DNA of 64,000 nt from Eutrema japonicum (Eukaryota; Streptophyta; Magnoliopsida; Brassicales; Brassicaceae), in NCBI GenBank assembly GCA_030161315.1, contig BSQW01000003.1, forward strand, positions 33,913,757 to 33,977,756, read 5' to 3'. A program made the position numbers and the translations under genes. Shown in pieces: positions 24,331 to 38,690 of the stretch (its first letter is position 1; each line of letters starts with the position of its first letter). Below the pieces are notes generated by a model. The model was given only the letters and a program-made list of their open reading frames with translations. It did no database searches and was not told the DNA's origin.

Positions 24331-24875
24331 GTTTGTGGTGAAATTTGTCTATGAACATACTTGTGTGCTATTGGCTGGATTTATGGTTTAGTTTAATGTA
24401 ATATTGAACTCTTTGTGTAGTTTAATTTAATGTAATATTGAACTCTTTGTGTGGTTTAGACTTTAACAATGTAATATTTACAATTATAAAGTTGTCTTTA
24501 GTTTGTTACATTTGAAGTATTTAAAATTTTATATATGCATAAAATAAAAGTTGTAACATAAAAATACATATCATTTTGGTTATGCTATTTTAAAATAATA
24601 CATAACATTTTGGTTATGCTATTTTAAAATAATACATAACGTTTTGGTTATGTTGTAACATAAAAATAAATAACACTAAATAATTGCTATCGTATTCTTA
24701 TATATCGCATATAAAAAAGCGTTATTGTATATACAATAACCATAGCGTGCATAAAAAGCGTTATCTAAAATGTCCGACCTATTATCGCGGTCGATGATAG
24801 AGCGCTTTTTAAAACGCTATGTATTTGTAAGATAGCGTTTTCCAGGCGCTAATAATACGCGAATTTCTTTTAGTG

Positions 24876-26655
24876 TAGGAAATCATCAATAGGAACGTCT
24901 TCATCGATCCTTATCTGCGAAAGATAGTCAGCAACCCCATTCTCTATGCCCTTCTTGTCCTTAACTTCAATGTCAAAGCCTTGGAGCAAAAGGACCCAAC
25001 GACAAAGGCGAGGTTTGAGATCCTTATTTTGCAGCAAATATTTGAGAGCAGCATGGTCTGTATGAACAATCACCTTGCTCCCAATCAGGTAGGACCGAAA
25101 TTTCTCAAAGGAGAAAACAACTGCAAGTAGTTCTTTCTCTGTGGTGCTGTAGTTACGTTGAGCATCATCCAATGTCCTGTTGGCATAGTAGATAACATGA
25201 AGTTTCTTATCCTTCCTCAGACCTAGAACTGATCCAATAGCAAAATCACTAGCGTCGCACATAATCTCAAAAAGCAGAGTCCAATCTGGAGGTTGTACAA
25301 TAGGAGCACTCACCAATGCCTTCTTAATCTCCTCAAAGGATGCAAGACAATCAGGGGTGAAGTCGAATTTGGCCTCCTTGCATAATAGGGCGGTGAGTGG
25401 GCGGGCTAGTTTTGAGAAGTCCTTGATGAATTTTCTGTAAAACCTAGCATGACCAAGGAAGCTTCGAATGTCCTTTACAGAATTCGGTGGTTGGAGGCTT
25501 GTCATGACTTGAATCTTGGCTTTGTCAACTTCTATCCCAGCCTCAGAAACCTTGTGCCCAAGAACGATGCCATCCTGAACCATAAAGTGACACTTTTCCC
25601 AATTAAGAACCAAGTGTTTCTCTTCACATCTCTGTAGCACATTGCACAAGTTATCAAGACAGCTCTTGAATGATGATCAATAGACTGAAAAATCATCCAT
25701 GAACACCTCCATAAAATCCTCAGTCATGTCTGTGAAGATAGACATCATGCACCTCTGAAAAGTGGCTGGAGCATTACATAATCCAAAGGGCATTCTTCTG
25801 TAAGCAAATGTGCCATAAGGGCATGTAAAGGTTGTCTTCCCTTGGTCCTCTGGATGGATCGGAGTCTGAAAGAAACCTGAGTGCCCATCGAGAAAACTAT
25901 AGTATGGATGACTCGCTAACCTCTCCAACATCTAATCAATAAATGGTAATGGGAAGTGATATTTCCTTGTGGCTGCATTCAACTTCCTGTATTCAATACA
26001 CATTCGATGCCTAGTAATTGTCCTAGTAGGGATCAGCTCGTCCTTCTCATTTTTCACCACAGTTATCCCTCATTTCTTAGGCACAACATGAATTGGACTG
26101 ACCCAAGAGCTGTCCGAAATGGCATAGATAATCCCTGCTTCCAAGAGCTTCATTACCTCCTTCTTAACCACTTCTTTCAAGTTCGGGTTCAGCCTCCTCT
26201 GATGCTCAATTGAAGACTTTGACTCGTCCTCAAGATGAATCCAATGCATGCACAAGTCTAGGGAGATACCTGAAATGTCATCAAGAGAATAGCCAAGACT
26301 TTGCGATACTTGCGCAGCTTGTTCAGCAGTAAGGTGATCTTTGCATTGTTTAAGGAAGCATTAATGATAACTGGATATGTGGAATTCGGACCAAGAAAAA
26401 CATACCTTAAATTGGCTGGGAGTGGTTTGAGTTCGATCTTATGAGCCTTCTCCTCACTCCAACAACCAAGCACAACAGCTTTCGTAGAAGTTTCGGCCAA
26501 CTTCTCTGGTGCTCGCGGGTGGTGTCGATCGATACCAACAATGGTGTCGGTCGAAACTGCTCCTGTTGTGTCGAGCATCTTAGCATATCCAGCAGTAACA
26601 TCACTCAAATACACCTCTGAATCAGCTGAACAGACTAATGCTCTCTCTAATGGAT
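24876..26655 (-). pseudogene. RT and RNase H of the Athila-type element (left assembly copy)
   Basis: Minus-strand pol upstream of the CACTA-2 insertion. Reverse transcriptase motifs include VSPIHVVPKK, SFLDGHSGFFQ, RMPFGLCNAPATFQR and the catalytic FMDDFSVY (F-M-D-D form). RNase H follows with CDASDFAIGSVLG, YSTTEKELLAVVF and HTDHAALKYL, ending in DEDVPIDDFL next to the transposon. Nonsense codons break it after VPKK (about 26070), after FID (about 25932) and after DDFSVY (about 25680). A missing A near 26300 shifts the frame only in this copy, close to the contig end. Confidence 0.87.
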
Positions 26656-27155
26656 NNNNNNNNNNNNNNNNNNNNNNNNNNNNNNNNNNNNNNNNNNNNN
26701 NNNNNNNNNNNNNNNNNNNNNNNNNNNNNNNNNNNNNNNNNNNNNNNNNNNNNNNNNNNNNNNNNNNNNNNNNNNNNNNNNNNNNNNNNNNNNNNNNNNN
26801 NNNNNNNNNNNNNNNNNNNNNNNNNNNNNNNNNNNNNNNNNNNNNNNNNNNNNNNNNNNNNNNNNNNNNNNNNNNNNNNNNNNNNNNNNNNNNNNNNNNN
26901 NNNNNNNNNNNNNNNNNNNNNNNNNNNNNNNNNNNNNNNNNNNNNNNNNNNNNNNNNNNNNNNNNNNNNNNNNNNNNNNNNNNNNNNNNNNNNNNNNNNN
27001 NNNNNNNNNNNNNNNNNNNNNNNNNNNNNNNNNNNNNNNNNNNNNNNNNNNNNNNNNNNNNNNNNNNNNNNNNNNNNNNNNNNNNNNNNNNNNNNNNNNN
27101 NNNNNNNNNNNNNNNNNNNNNNNNNNNNNNNNNNNNNNNNNNNNNNNNNNNNNNN
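26656..27155. other. Assembly gap (500 N)
   Basis: Exactly 500 undetermined bases, a typical placeholder for a gap of unknown size. It separates the two copies of the duplicated segment. Open frames drawn across it are meaningless. Confidence 1.
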
Positions 27156-27758
27156 TAGTCAAAGACTTCAACCTCAAGGATGAAGTTATGTGGGCATCTC
27201 ATGTCTCTTACTGATCTTCCCTCTCCTCTGACAAACATCACACTGCGAGATGAAAGAATGAGAATCCTTAAACATGGTAGGCCACCAGAAGCCTGCTTGA
27301 AGAACCTTGGACACTGTCTTGAAAGTAGCAAACTGTCCAACATACTCAGACCCATGACAATGAAATAGCACCTCAGGTACCTCTGTTTCTGCAATACATC
27401 TCTTGTACATCCCATCAGATCAGTGTTTGTACAGGTAGGGTTCATCCCAAAAGAATCTCCTTATGTCACGCATAAATTTCTTCCTACAATATTTCTTGAG
27501 ATGCTTTGGCTCGTCCTTTGCAGCAAGATAGTTGGCTACGTCAACATACCACGGGCGATCAGGAACAGTCACAGCAGCTAGATGCCCTTCAGAAACACCA
27601 TCGTGATACATAGACAAAACTGGTCTGAATATCGAGGGGTATCGACTGACACTAGGGAGGTGTCGATCGATACCAACACCTGTAACTCGTGAGAAGTGTA
27701 GGTGTTCGGCAGAACCACTTTGAAACCCAGTCTCGATGAAGTAGATGGTCTCTTCTGG
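27156..27758 (-). pseudogene. Integrase zinc-finger part, right assembly copy
   Basis: Repeats the beginning of the integrase region (EPYLYKH, stop, then CHGSEYVG and CDVCQRRGKISK). It is cut by the gap. It is the same sequence as 13342-13943, not a second gene. Confidence 0.85.
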
Positions 27759-28800
27759 TAGCACTACAAGAAATTTGATTATTGATAGCAAAACAAGATA
27801 GTGTTTTGCATGTTTATGCTATTATTTACTAACCCATCATTTTAAGATAGCGTTTGCTTAGTATTAAACGCTATCAATGTGTTAAGCGGGGCAAAAAAAA
27901 TCACGCGGCCAAATTTATAGTCTTTGGCACTTGTGAATATTACAGTAAAACCGCTATAATCCCCTTTTTCTCTTTTGCAAAAAGATCCCCTTTTGCGCTT
28001 GTGAATATTACAATTTATAGTCTCGATCTCGTCTTCTCTCTTCTTTGCTCTTTTGCAGGAAAATCCTAGTCTCGATCTCGTGTTCTCTCTTCTTCTCTCT
28101 TCTTTTCACTCTCGACCCCTCTCACTTTCAGTCTCGATCTCTCTAACTCTCAGTGTCGATCTCTCTTACTCTTAGTCTCGATTCCTCTCACTCTCAATCT
28201 CGATCCTCGATTCCTCGTCATCTTCATCGTTGTAAATCGAATTGGTGTTTGACATTGTAGGTGAAATTGTGTTTGGGTTTTTGTTATTTGTATAGATTAA
28301 GGTTATAATTTACATGCATAAGGTATTAATCCCTCGATTATTTTGCTCTTTTGTAGGAAGACCTCGGTGAAGCTTCAGTTAAAAAGGTATTTGAAATTGT
28401 GATTTTAGTTTCAATTTGGGATTTCGACTTGTTTGGGAATTAGAAATTCGGAGAATTTAAAAACTGAGAACAAATTCTCTGATATTTATGCTGTGGAATC
28501 AAGTTGAGGTTTTCATTTGATTGTTTTCTTTTGGTGTTAGAAGATGTATTTTTGTTTACTGGTTTTGGTTGCTTCATTTCCAAGTTCTCAATCAGATGGT
28601 GTATGAACTTGCTGCAGAACACCCGCTTGATGAAAGCAGAACTTCTCGGTCATACCTCCACATGTAAGTGTGTAATGAAATTGAGTCGAGATCAGATCAA
28701 TCGGGACTTAGAAATGGCTTTCATGTTAAGACAAGTAAAAGACTGATTGAAAGTTTTGGTTTCATCAGGTCAATACCTTTTGGTTTCATCAGGTCATTGC

Positions 28801-29106
28801 TGGTGGAATGCTTGGAACTGCCACTGCGATTTTTCTCAGAAGGAGCTGATTGGGATTGGTTCATCAATCTCAACTCCTCAGATTATCCTCTAGTGACTCA
28901 AGATGGTGAGATTCTGAAAAGTTTTGTTCTCAATAATAAATTGAAAGTTTTGTTATGATTCTTCAGACAAGATTTGACATTTTTGTTGGGTGTTTTGTAT
29001 TTTTGATTTGTTGCGTATATTTTCGCATTTGCCGCAGGATTTGAACTTCATTGATCATACTAGTAACATTGGATGGAAAGCGTAAGAGAACAAAGTTTGG
29101 ACGTTT
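28801..29106 (+). pseudogene. Captured GT14 fragment, right assembly copy
   Basis: Same as 14985-15290: the WDWFINL...DYPLVTQD and DLNFIDHTSNIGWK motifs are present. Confidence 0.72.
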
Positions 29107-29963
29107 TGTTTTTTTTTATATATCTGCTTGAAGATTTGATATGTGTCTGTACTCTAATAGTTGCTACTACATTCCCTATTGACTTTAATTAACAGGTGTA
29201 CTTTAAAAATTGTGAAGGTGCATCCATGCTTCTGTTTCAGTGAGAAAAATGAGTTCATCTAGTAAGTGTTATCATTGTTAGATCAAAAATCAAATTCTTA
29301 TAATTTGAATCTCTGTTTTCTGAGACCTTTTGATACATTTTTCAGCAAACATAGTAACATGGAGAAAGGGAAGATTGCGTCTAATCCTTTTAGGAGCAGC
29401 TCCTCTTGCAGCTCATATCAAATCTTTCTTTTGAGTTGTTGCATGTGCTTAGCTCCACTCACATTAAAGAAAGAATAAACCATATTTTCATGATGCATTA
29501 TGTTGGTCGGTCTTATTGGAATATACTAAACCAAACTTATGTTCTCCTCTGTCAACTTTGGTTTTATACATTGTGAACAACACAATTCAAAAATTAGGAA
29601 GCAAAGAAACGGAGAAGGAGGGTCTCGAATGAAATGCACTACTTAGAGCACTGACTAAATTTGATAAATTATCACCTGCAACATCACAATTGGAGAAAAT
29701 CTTACATGAGTAAGATGAATTAACACATAACACGTATACTCATTGGATATCTTAAAGAAAATGTTAAATGATTGTATCATAATATATATTGATACCAAGA
29801 ATTAATTTTACACAATAAAAGAATATAATAATTTGTTATGGATCAATGAGTGTTTGATATAGGGTATAAGAATTTTCACTTTTAAGATATTGTTTCCTAT
29901 TTCTTAATTAAAAATTATAACAAATTATTACAAATTCAAAATTAAAAAGAAAAGTTAGTGAAT

Positions 29964-30575
29964 CTTTGATTTAGGGTTTAGGGCATACAGTTTGAGTTAG
30001 TGTATAGGGTTAAGGGTTTGGTTTTTATTTAGTGGTTTAGGGTATATGATATAAATTTTTGTATATAATGTTTTACATAAATAATTAAAATTAGAGTTAA
30101 GTATTTTATTTAGAGTTTATGATGACATAGGGTTTAGGGTTTAGGGTTTAGGGTATAGTGTTTGAAATATAATGTTTTCTAAATTTATTAGCAATATAAA
30201 TATAATAATTTTAAAATTTTTGGTTTTAATTCTATAGGGTATAGGGTTTACGATTTAGTGTATAGGGTTTAGGGTATATGGTATAATTTCTTTGTAATTT
30301 GCAAAATAACAATAGAATATATAATAAAATTTTATCTTCAAATTATATGTATAAAATAAAATTTAAAGATAAAACCAAAAGAAAGAATTAAGTGTTTATT
30401 AATGATTTTATTTAGTTATTGTTTAGGGTATAGATTATGTTCATTTAGGGTATAAACTATTTATGTTATGTTGTCAATTTACCAAATGAAAATTAAAATG
30501 ATTGGAGAATCATTGCAAAAATTATTACAAACATACAAACCCTACAAACTAATGTTTAGGGTTTAGGGTTTCACA
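29964..30575. repeat. TTTAGGG-type repeats, right assembly copy
   Basis: Same as 16147-16760, with the best run of telomere-like units near 30127-30155. Confidence 0.85.
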
Positions 30576-31477
30576 ACATTTGTTATATAATTATTAGTAT
30601 TTGTGTAACAATTTATATAACAAAAATAAATTTATTATTGAAATTGTTAGTGTTTGGCGCTTGTGAAATTGTTGAGCGGGACTAAAAATTTTAAGTCACC
30701 GCGTGACTTAGCCAAAAAATTGAAAATTGGTTTTCCCAAAAAATGTTCCCACACGCACAACTCAGATTTCACACTCTTTCTTTCTTTGTTCAAGCCGTTC
30801 CTGAGCACTATGAAACTCTATATCCCTTTCGATTTCTCACTCTGAAACTCGATTTCTCACTCTGAAACTCGATTTCTCAGTTTTACTGTCCAAACGTAAA
30901 CCCTAATCTCAGGATTTATCATCTGCATTGGAATTATCGAAGTCGACGCAGAGGGTTTTCTGGGAAGATTGCTACATTGAAGGTGAGATATTTGGTAATT
31001 GATACAGATATACATGGATCTAAGGTTCTTACATGTTTAGTATTGACCCGATTCGTTTATTTTGGTGTTTCGCAGACAGATTTGACGGTTCGATTAGACT
31101 CAAGGTATGTTTACTTATAATATGTGTTTTAGATCTATTGTTTTTGTAAGAGTCATCGATTTAGGGTTCATTCGTCTCACAATTTAAGCTTATTGTGGGT
31201 TTCAAAACTCGAGTTATAATCGACGCTCTAATTTTGCAGATAACTGTGGGTTTCAGAACTCGAGCTCTGTAACAGAGGCAAGTGTTAGGGTTTTGAAGTT
31301 CACATTCAACAGAGGAGTACATAAATTTAGTTGGTGAGTAATTATCTATCAGAAATAAGGGAAGTTCATACACACGATGCTTGTTTTCTTAAGTGTTGTT
31401 GATTGAGTGTTTTTGATTGATATGCTTTAATTTGAGTGTATGTACACTTGGTCGTGGAGCTGTGGTATTTTTGTAAC

Positions 31478-34400
31478 ATGGACAAATCTTGGGTCTGGCT
31501 TCCAAGGTATGGCATTGTTTGTTCTTTTCATTTCTTAGTTAAGTATAATTGTTTTGGAGAAATCTACTGAGCTTGTAATTTGTTTTTTTCTGTTTACTTT
31601 CAGGGTTAGCCTTGAGTACGAGACAGGAGCAAGTAATTTTGTTCATGCATCAGCAAGGTGCTTGGGTAATCCAAGTGCCATGTTATCCCTGCATAGATTG
31701 TAGGAATTTGTGTCATCAGCCGAGAGATACAGTGTTAGACCATCTAGTTATTAGGGGTATGGATGAGAAATACAAGAGGAATCCAGTTTGGAGTAAACAT
31801 GGAGAAAAGAGAACGGCTAATCCACCTGAGGATCCGAGCTCTGAGTTTGAAGCGTATGATTTGATAAGAACAGCCTTCTTTGATGATGATTCACAGCCCA
31901 ATAACCACAATGAAGATCAGAAAGATGATGGTGATATTGAAGAAGAGTCTGAGTTCAGGAAGAAGCTTGAAGATGCTGAAACTCCTCTGTACTCCAGCTG
32001 TTCCAAATACACCAAGTTAGCTGCAATAATGAGGCTTTACAGGATTAAAGTGAAGAGTGGCATGTCGGAGAATTATTTTGATCAGCTGCTCACATTGGTA
32101 AAGGACATGCTTCCTACTGATAATGTTCTACCGAGATCAACAGATGAATTGAAGAAGTTTATGAAGATGTTTGGTTTTGGATATGAGATGATTCATGCAT
32201 GCAAGAACGACTGTATCCTTTACAGGAAGCAGTACGCAGATATGGAAATATGTCCAAGATGTAGTCTCTCAAGATGGGAAAGAGATAAGAACACTGGTGC
32301 AGAAAAGAAGGGGATTCCAGCTAAGGTTCTAAGGTATTTTCCAATCAAAGACAGGTTCAAGCGAATTTTTAGATCGAAGAGGATTGCTGAAGAGGTTCGG
32401 TGGCATTTCAAAAATGGTAGTTCAGATGGGACAATGAGGCATCCAGTTGATTCAGTAACTTGTGCCAATGTGAATGATAAATGGCATGTGTTCTCTGCTG
32501 ATCCAAGAAACCTCCGTCTAGGTCTTTCCACTGATGGCATGAATCCTTTATCAATCCAGAACACGAAGTATAGCACGTGGCCAGTCTTATTAGTCAACTA
32601 CAACATTCACCCTACATTGTGTATGAAGACAGAGAACATCATGCTCACTCTCTTGATTCATGGACCAACTGCACCAAGCAACAACATTGATGTCTACCTA
32701 GCTCCATTGATAGATGATCTACAAGATTTGCGGCAGGAAGGTATTGTGGTGTATGACGCATTCAAGAAGGAGAATTTCACACTTAGAGCAATTTTGTTGT
32801 GGAGTATAACTGATTATTCAGCCTTAGGGACATTGCCTGGATGTAAAGTGAAAGGGAAGCAGGCGTATAACGTGTGTGGAAAAGATACACCATTTAGGTG
32901 GTTGAAACACAATCGTAAGCATGTGTATTTGGGCAACAGAAAGAGGCTCAAACCTGATCATCATTACAGAAGAAAAAAGAAGTGGTTTGATAACACTGTT
33001 GAGAGAGGAAGTGCAAATCGAATTCAAAGTGGAGTAGAAATTTGTGAGATGGTTAAGGATTTCAGAAATGAGTTTGGTAAAGTTATAGAGAAAAAGGGGA
33101 AAAAGAAAAGAAAAGCTATATGTCAAGAAGAGGAGCTGTCAAATGATGAATATGAAGAAGACAGTGATAATTGGAGGTGGAAGAAAAGGTCCATCCTTTT
33201 CGATTTACCTTACTGGAAGGTATGTACTTTTGATTATAAATTTTAATATAGTATCTTACTTCTCCACCTTACTAAATTTTCATCTTCTGTGTTAGGATAT
33301 GCCGGTTCGTCACAATATAGATGTCATGCATGTGGAGAAGAACGTTTCTAATGCTATCTTGGCAATGTTGATGCAATCTGCTAAGTCAAAAGATGGGTTG
33401 AAAGCAAGGAAAGATCTAGAAGACATGGGGATTAGACACAAGTTGCATATTCAGGAAGGAGGTATGAGAACTTGTTTACCTCCAGCTGCTTATTGGCTGA
33501 CGAAGGATGAGAAAAGAAAGTTTTGCAGGAGGCTAAGTTTATTTAGAGGGCCTGATGGCTATTCTGCAAATATATCGAATTGTATTTCTATGGATCCTCC
33601 TATGATTGGTGGATTGAAGTCTCACGATCATCATGTGCTTCTCCAGAATCTGCTACCAGTTGCTTTGAGAGGACTGCTCCCAAATGGACCTAGGATTGCA
33701 GTGATTAAACTGTGTAGTTTCTTTAACAGGTTGTGTCAGAGAGTTGTTGATCCGGAAAAGCTAATATTACTGGAGGCTGAGTGTGTAGAGACATTCTGCC
33801 AGTTAGAAAGATATTTTCCTCCATCCCTTTTCGATATTATGTTCCATCTTCCAATACATCTAGCAAGGGAGGCTCGTTTGGGAGGACCTGTCCACTTCAG
33901 ATGGATGTACCCCTTTGAAAGGTATTAACCTTTTTAATTTACTTTGGTTCTCTTTCTTGGTTGAGTTGTTTGCAATAGTTGACTAACATATTATCTGCTT
34001 TTCTGGTTGAGCTATAGGTACATGAAAACGCTAAAGGCATATGTTAAAAACTATGCTAGGCCAGAAGCGTGTATGGCTGAAGGTTATCTGGTTGGAGAGT
34101 GTGTTGCATTCTGCATGGAGTTTCTACAAAATTCTGTTCCGGTTCAAGTACTAGTTAACCGTAATGAAGATGTTGAGTCATCTGACCACATTCTTGAAGG
34201 ACGCCCATTCCAGAAGGCTGCTCAAGTTGAATTAAGTGATAAAGAACGAGACATAGCTCATCGGTATGTTCTAATGAACATGGCAGTGATGAATCCATAT
34301 GTAGAGTAAGTTTATAACCTTCTCTTATCTTTTAACTTATACTTCTCGATCAAACTAACCTCTGATATTGTATAACAGTTTGCATTTGGAGGAATCGCAA

Positions 34401-35183
34401 GCAGTGGATGTCAAATGCAGTAGAAATGAAACTCTTTTATGGAAAGTTCATGCAGATAGATTCTCACAATGGGTAAAAGAGAAGGTTAGATATTATATAA
34501 CATGAATCTAAAAGTCATTATATTTATATAACACTAACTTTACTTTCTTATATATATTGTGGTTGTAGATCCCTTCTAACTCAGATGATCATTCTGAGAA
34601 ACTGAGATGGTTGGATTATGGACCTAGGAATATAGCTCAGACCTATAAGGGGTTTGTGATTAATGGGCACATATTTCACACCGAGGATGTATTGCGTAAG
34701 ACTCAAAATAGTGGAGTAACTTACGAAGCTCTTAGCATGTGTAGAGCTAGTGCCAGAGATAATAGACATATGGCAGATATGGTTGTGTACTATGGAGTTA
34801 TACAACAGATTATTATGCTAGATTACCACATGTTTCAGGTTCCACTATTCAAGTGTAAGTGGGCCAACAAAAGAAATGGGGTAAAAGTAGAAGAAGGATT
34901 TACACTTGTGAATCTCAAGGTCAACCAATCTGCGTATCTCCAAGATCCATATATTTTAGCATCACAGGCGAAACAATTTTTCTATTCCAGAGATGATGAT
35001 TCATCAAGTTGGTCTGTAGTGATGAGGGCGCCACCAAGAGGGTATCATGAACTAGAGACAGAAGAAGATTTTGTTATTGCTCCTCTATCCTTTCCGCAGA
35101 GTGAAGATTTGGGGAACGAGTCTTCTGATGACGAGATTTTCTTTGATAGAGAAGATTGTGAAGGGGTTTTAGTTTTAGATTAA
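31478..35183 (+). pseudogene. TNP2-type transposase gene of CACTA-2, right assembly copy
   Basis: Same exon layout and the same early frameshift (near 31685) as the left copy. Visible coding differences are Trp to Cys near 32463, Leu to Val near 33052 and Val to Ile near 35075. The shared frameshift argues that it is a real lesion and not a sequencing error. Confidence 0.85.
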
Positions 35184-35272
35184 TAGGGCTAGGCTTAGTA
35201 TACTGTGGTAGTTTGCCTTGATATTTTTATCTCTCTATGAATTTTTTGAACATTCAGTTGTGTTTCAGGTGT

Positions 35273-38145
35273 ATGAAAATGTCGTCGAAAGTGCAACAAG
35301 TCATTCCAAGACGCAGTAACCGTCAGCTAGGCATCTCACTAGTCCCTGGAAAGTTGATCACCAGACGCACTAAGACTGTTACTCATGCCTCTAACAAGCA
35401 GATTGAAAATGATGAAGAAGCTTTGGAGAACATAGAATCAGATGGAGAAGAGGATAAGCAACAGAGTGAATATGAAGAATAGAAGCAAGACAAAGGAGAA
35501 GAAGTAGATAAGCATGACAATGGATAGGAATCAGAGAAGCAGTCCACTGAAGAGGAAGCAGAGAAGCAACATACTGAAGAGGAAGCAGAGAAGCAGCCCA
35601 CTGAAGAGGAAGCAGAGAAGCAGCCTACTGAAGAGGAAGCAGGGAAGCAACCTAATGAAGAGGAAGCAGGGAAGCATGACAATGAAAAGGAACCTCTCTC
35701 CCAGACGCAACATGAAGAAACTAGAGAAACTCAGACCCTTGAACCAAAAACCAAGAAAAGGAAAACCAGAGGGCCAACTAAGATGCGTGGTGTTGCTAAA
35801 CACCATGAAGATAAGGTTGAAGTCGAATTCAATTCTCTTGGTGAACATGTGGGTAAAGGTTCAATATCTCTTTCGTCTTTCCTCGATCCTCTGGTGAGAG
35901 AGCATGTGCCAGTCATTCTTGACGACTAGAGGCACCTGGATAGTTCAATAAAATATATAATGTGGGAGGAAATCCAGGTAGTTTCTATATTTTTTTGCTG
36001 AATTACTTCTTATAAGAATCTGTTACCTAGCATACTAATGTTTAACTTCGAATACTATTGTATGGAAGGTTTAATTTGACTGAGGAATGGCAAAAAGATG
36101 TTGTTTTCAGGCAGATGGGTTGTTTGTGGCGGTCATCTAAGTCTAGGCTTCTCTCTCAAGTCAGAAAAGCGAGTAAGAAACAAGTTGTGCAGCTAAAACC
36201 AAGTAACATCCAATCTGGGACAGCATGGAAAAATTGGGTTAAGTGTAAGACTAATGAGGATTTTAAGGTGGTGTATTCCAACTCTTTATTGCTAGATTCA
36301 TGTTTCTTTTTGAATCTTTAAAATTAATGACTGTGGGCTTCTTTATGTAGGTTGTAAGTGACAAATTCAGGGAACTAAGGAAGGCGCAGATTCCACACAC
36401 CACCAGCCGTAAAGGAATGATTCGACTAGCTCATGATATGGTATGTATTTGTTAATGTCATGTGTATTTACTCGCATAGCTAATGCTACTTTGTTACTAG
36501 CAGAAGTAAAAAAGCGCATACCCTAGCAAGGTAAGTAGGAGCAAAGTATGGGTAGCAGGACACACTCATTCAGATGGGAGACCTGTGAGACCAGAATTTG
36601 CTGATACTATTGTAAGTGATGTGTTTCTTTTAATGTATGTAATGTTTATTTGTATAGCTCACACTAACTCGGTTGAACCATTTGTGTCAGGATCAAATAA
36701 AATCCATTGATAGTGAAATGGCATCTACAACTAGCACTAACATCAGAGAGGACGATGTGAGTCAGGTGTTAGGACGAGACAAACCTGGAAGGCTTAGAGG
36801 GATGGGCAGAGGGGTTACTGCAACAAAGCTAGCATTCCTTCAGGCTAGAGATGCACATGTGCATAAGCTTGAACAAAAACATGCGGAATTAGTCAACCAG
36901 ATGGAAACTCTGCAAAACCAAGTTCGTCACTTGGCTAAAGGGAAGAAGGTTAGTTAATCTTTAACTCATGTGCTTTATGATTTTACTTTTTATGCTTTTA
37001 CAATTCGCTTTGCTCTTCTGAGAACAGCCTGATGATGTTTCTTCATCGGAGTTCGTTAGTAATGGAACCCAGGAAGTTCTTAGGTGTCAACTACTGGATT
37101 GGTGCTCAATGGAAGACGTTGTTGTCCGTGAAGGAGAGTACTGCTCAGCTGAACCAATGTACAAGGTTGGTCGTATTCCAATTGGTCCTAATGCAACAAC
37201 TGTCATTGTAAAGTCTGTATCAAAAGAAGATGCATATGTCTGGAGGCCAACAGCAACTGTTGTATCACTTGGTCAAGCTGTGGGAACCAAAATAGCATGG
37301 CCAGCTGATAGAATCATTTTGGACAGTGAGCTAGACTCCCCAACTGCAAACCAAACTTCTGGTTCATCGGTAATGTTTTGATTCTACCTTTATCGTAACG
37401 AATTTGTATAAAGTTATATTTCATATGTTCTAATATATGTGTTTTTTATGACTTAGGCATCACTTGATAGAATCATTATGTATGATTGGAATATGGAGGA
37501 TGTAGTAGTTGTTGAGGGTCGTATGTGTTCAACTGATCCGCAAGAGAAGGTCAACAATATTCCTATAGGTCCGAATGTTGCACTGCTGAAGGTTGAAAAG
37601 GTGGTGAAGAAAGATGCTTATCTGTGGAGACCTACTAGTGAAATGTACTTGATGGGTAACGCACTTCATGAGTATGTTGTCATGCCTATTCAGAAGACAC
37701 ACTTGAGTACTCCACCTTCAAGACGAGCATCACCAAAAGCATCATCACATGCGGTATAATTCTATTACTATAATTTAAGTTATTTTCTGAAATTCTATAT
37801 GATCCTGTGTTTGAGTTGTCCTTATGATTGTTAAATTTTGTTTGTGAGTGGTAGAGTGTAAGTTGCAACATCGATAACAGCTTATCAGGTGGTAAGAAGA
37901 AGAATTGCATGATGTTGGATTGTGAAAACTCAGGAGAGATCGTTGCAGAAGGTAGAGTCGCTTCAACCAATCCGGAAGAGATGATCCACTTTGTCCCCTT
38001 AGGTCCTAATGCTAGCAAAGTATGGGTAGAAGTTATTAAGAATGGAAAGGCAAAAGTTTGGAGACCAAATTCAGAAGTGGAATGCGTTGCCGATGCTTTA
38101 GGTACAACAGTGGCATGGCCTAATGAGAAACTTATTTTTATGTGA
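35273..38145 (+). pseudogene. TNPA-like gene of CACTA-2, right assembly copy
   Basis: As the left copy, with one more in-frame TAG at 35480-35482 where the left copy has GAG. The acidic 27-bp repeats and the three DUF8039-like repeats are preserved. Confidence 0.8.
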
Positions 38146-38690
38146 GTTTGTGGTGAAATTTGTCTATGAACATACTTGTGTGCTATTGGCTGGATTTATG
38201 GTTTAGTTTAATGTAATATTGAACTCTTTGTGTAGTTTAATTTAATGTAATATTGAACTCTTTGTGTGGTTTAGACTTTAACAATGTAATATTTACAATT
38301 ATAAAGTTGTCTTTAGTTTGTTACATTTGAAGTATTTAAAATTTTATATATGCATAAAATAAAAGTTGTAACATAAAAATACATATCATTTTGGTTATGC
38401 TATTTTAAAATAATACATAACATTTTGGTTATGCTATTTTAAAATAATACATAACGTTTTGGTTATGTTGTAACATAAAAATAAATAACACTAAATAATT
38501 GCTATCGTATTCTTATATATCGCATATAAAAAAGCGTTATTGTATATACAATAACCATAGCGTGCATAAAAAGCGTTATCTAAAATGTCCGACCTATTAT
38601 CGCGGTCGATGATAGAGCGCTTTTTAAAACGCTATGTATTTGTAAGATAGCGTTTTCCAGGCGCTAATAATACGCGAATTTCTTTTAGTG

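Larger units (their letters stand above)
13947..24875 (+). mobile_element. CACTA-2, En/Spm-type transposon inserted in Athila pol (left assembly copy)
   Basis: Starts CACTACAAGAAATT at 13947 and ends AATTTCTTTTAGTG at 24875, with TAG on both sides (13944-13946 and 24876-24878). Total length is 10,929 bp. Subterminal motifs are GATAGCGTTTT/AAAACGCTATC, different from those of CACTA-1. Genes on the plus strand are a TNP2-type transposase (17663-21368) and a TNPA-like gene (21458-24330). The 3.7-kb 5' region contains a captured GT14 gene fragment and a TTTAGGG-rich stretch. Both genes have lesions, so it is probably not autonomous, though it is much better preserved than CACTA-1. Confidence 0.93.
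13342..26655. repeat. Duplicated segment, left copy (end of left contig)
   Basis: This 13.3-kb segment is repeated at 27156-40471 with only scattered single-base and homopolymer differences. Examples are C/G at 14812, G/T at 18651, C/G at 19236 and G/T at 21667, plus a missing A near 26300. It ends exactly at the N gap, while the other copy begins exactly after it. This is the geometry of two contigs whose ends overlap but were not merged. Confidence 0.9.
27762..38690 (+). mobile_element. CACTA-2, right assembly copy
   Basis: The same 10,929-bp element as 13947-24875, with the same TAG target-site duplication (27759-27761 and 38691-38693) and the same insertion point. An identical insertion site in both copies means this is one insertion seen twice. 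It is not two transposition events. Confidence 0.93.

Noticed and set aside
26258..27445. Long open frames across the N gap
   Set aside because: N triplets are read as open codons. The frames have no meaning across the gap.
13947..38690. Two independent CACTA-2 insertions
   Set aside because: Both copies have the same insertion point, the same TSD and the same lesions, which means one insertion represented twice.
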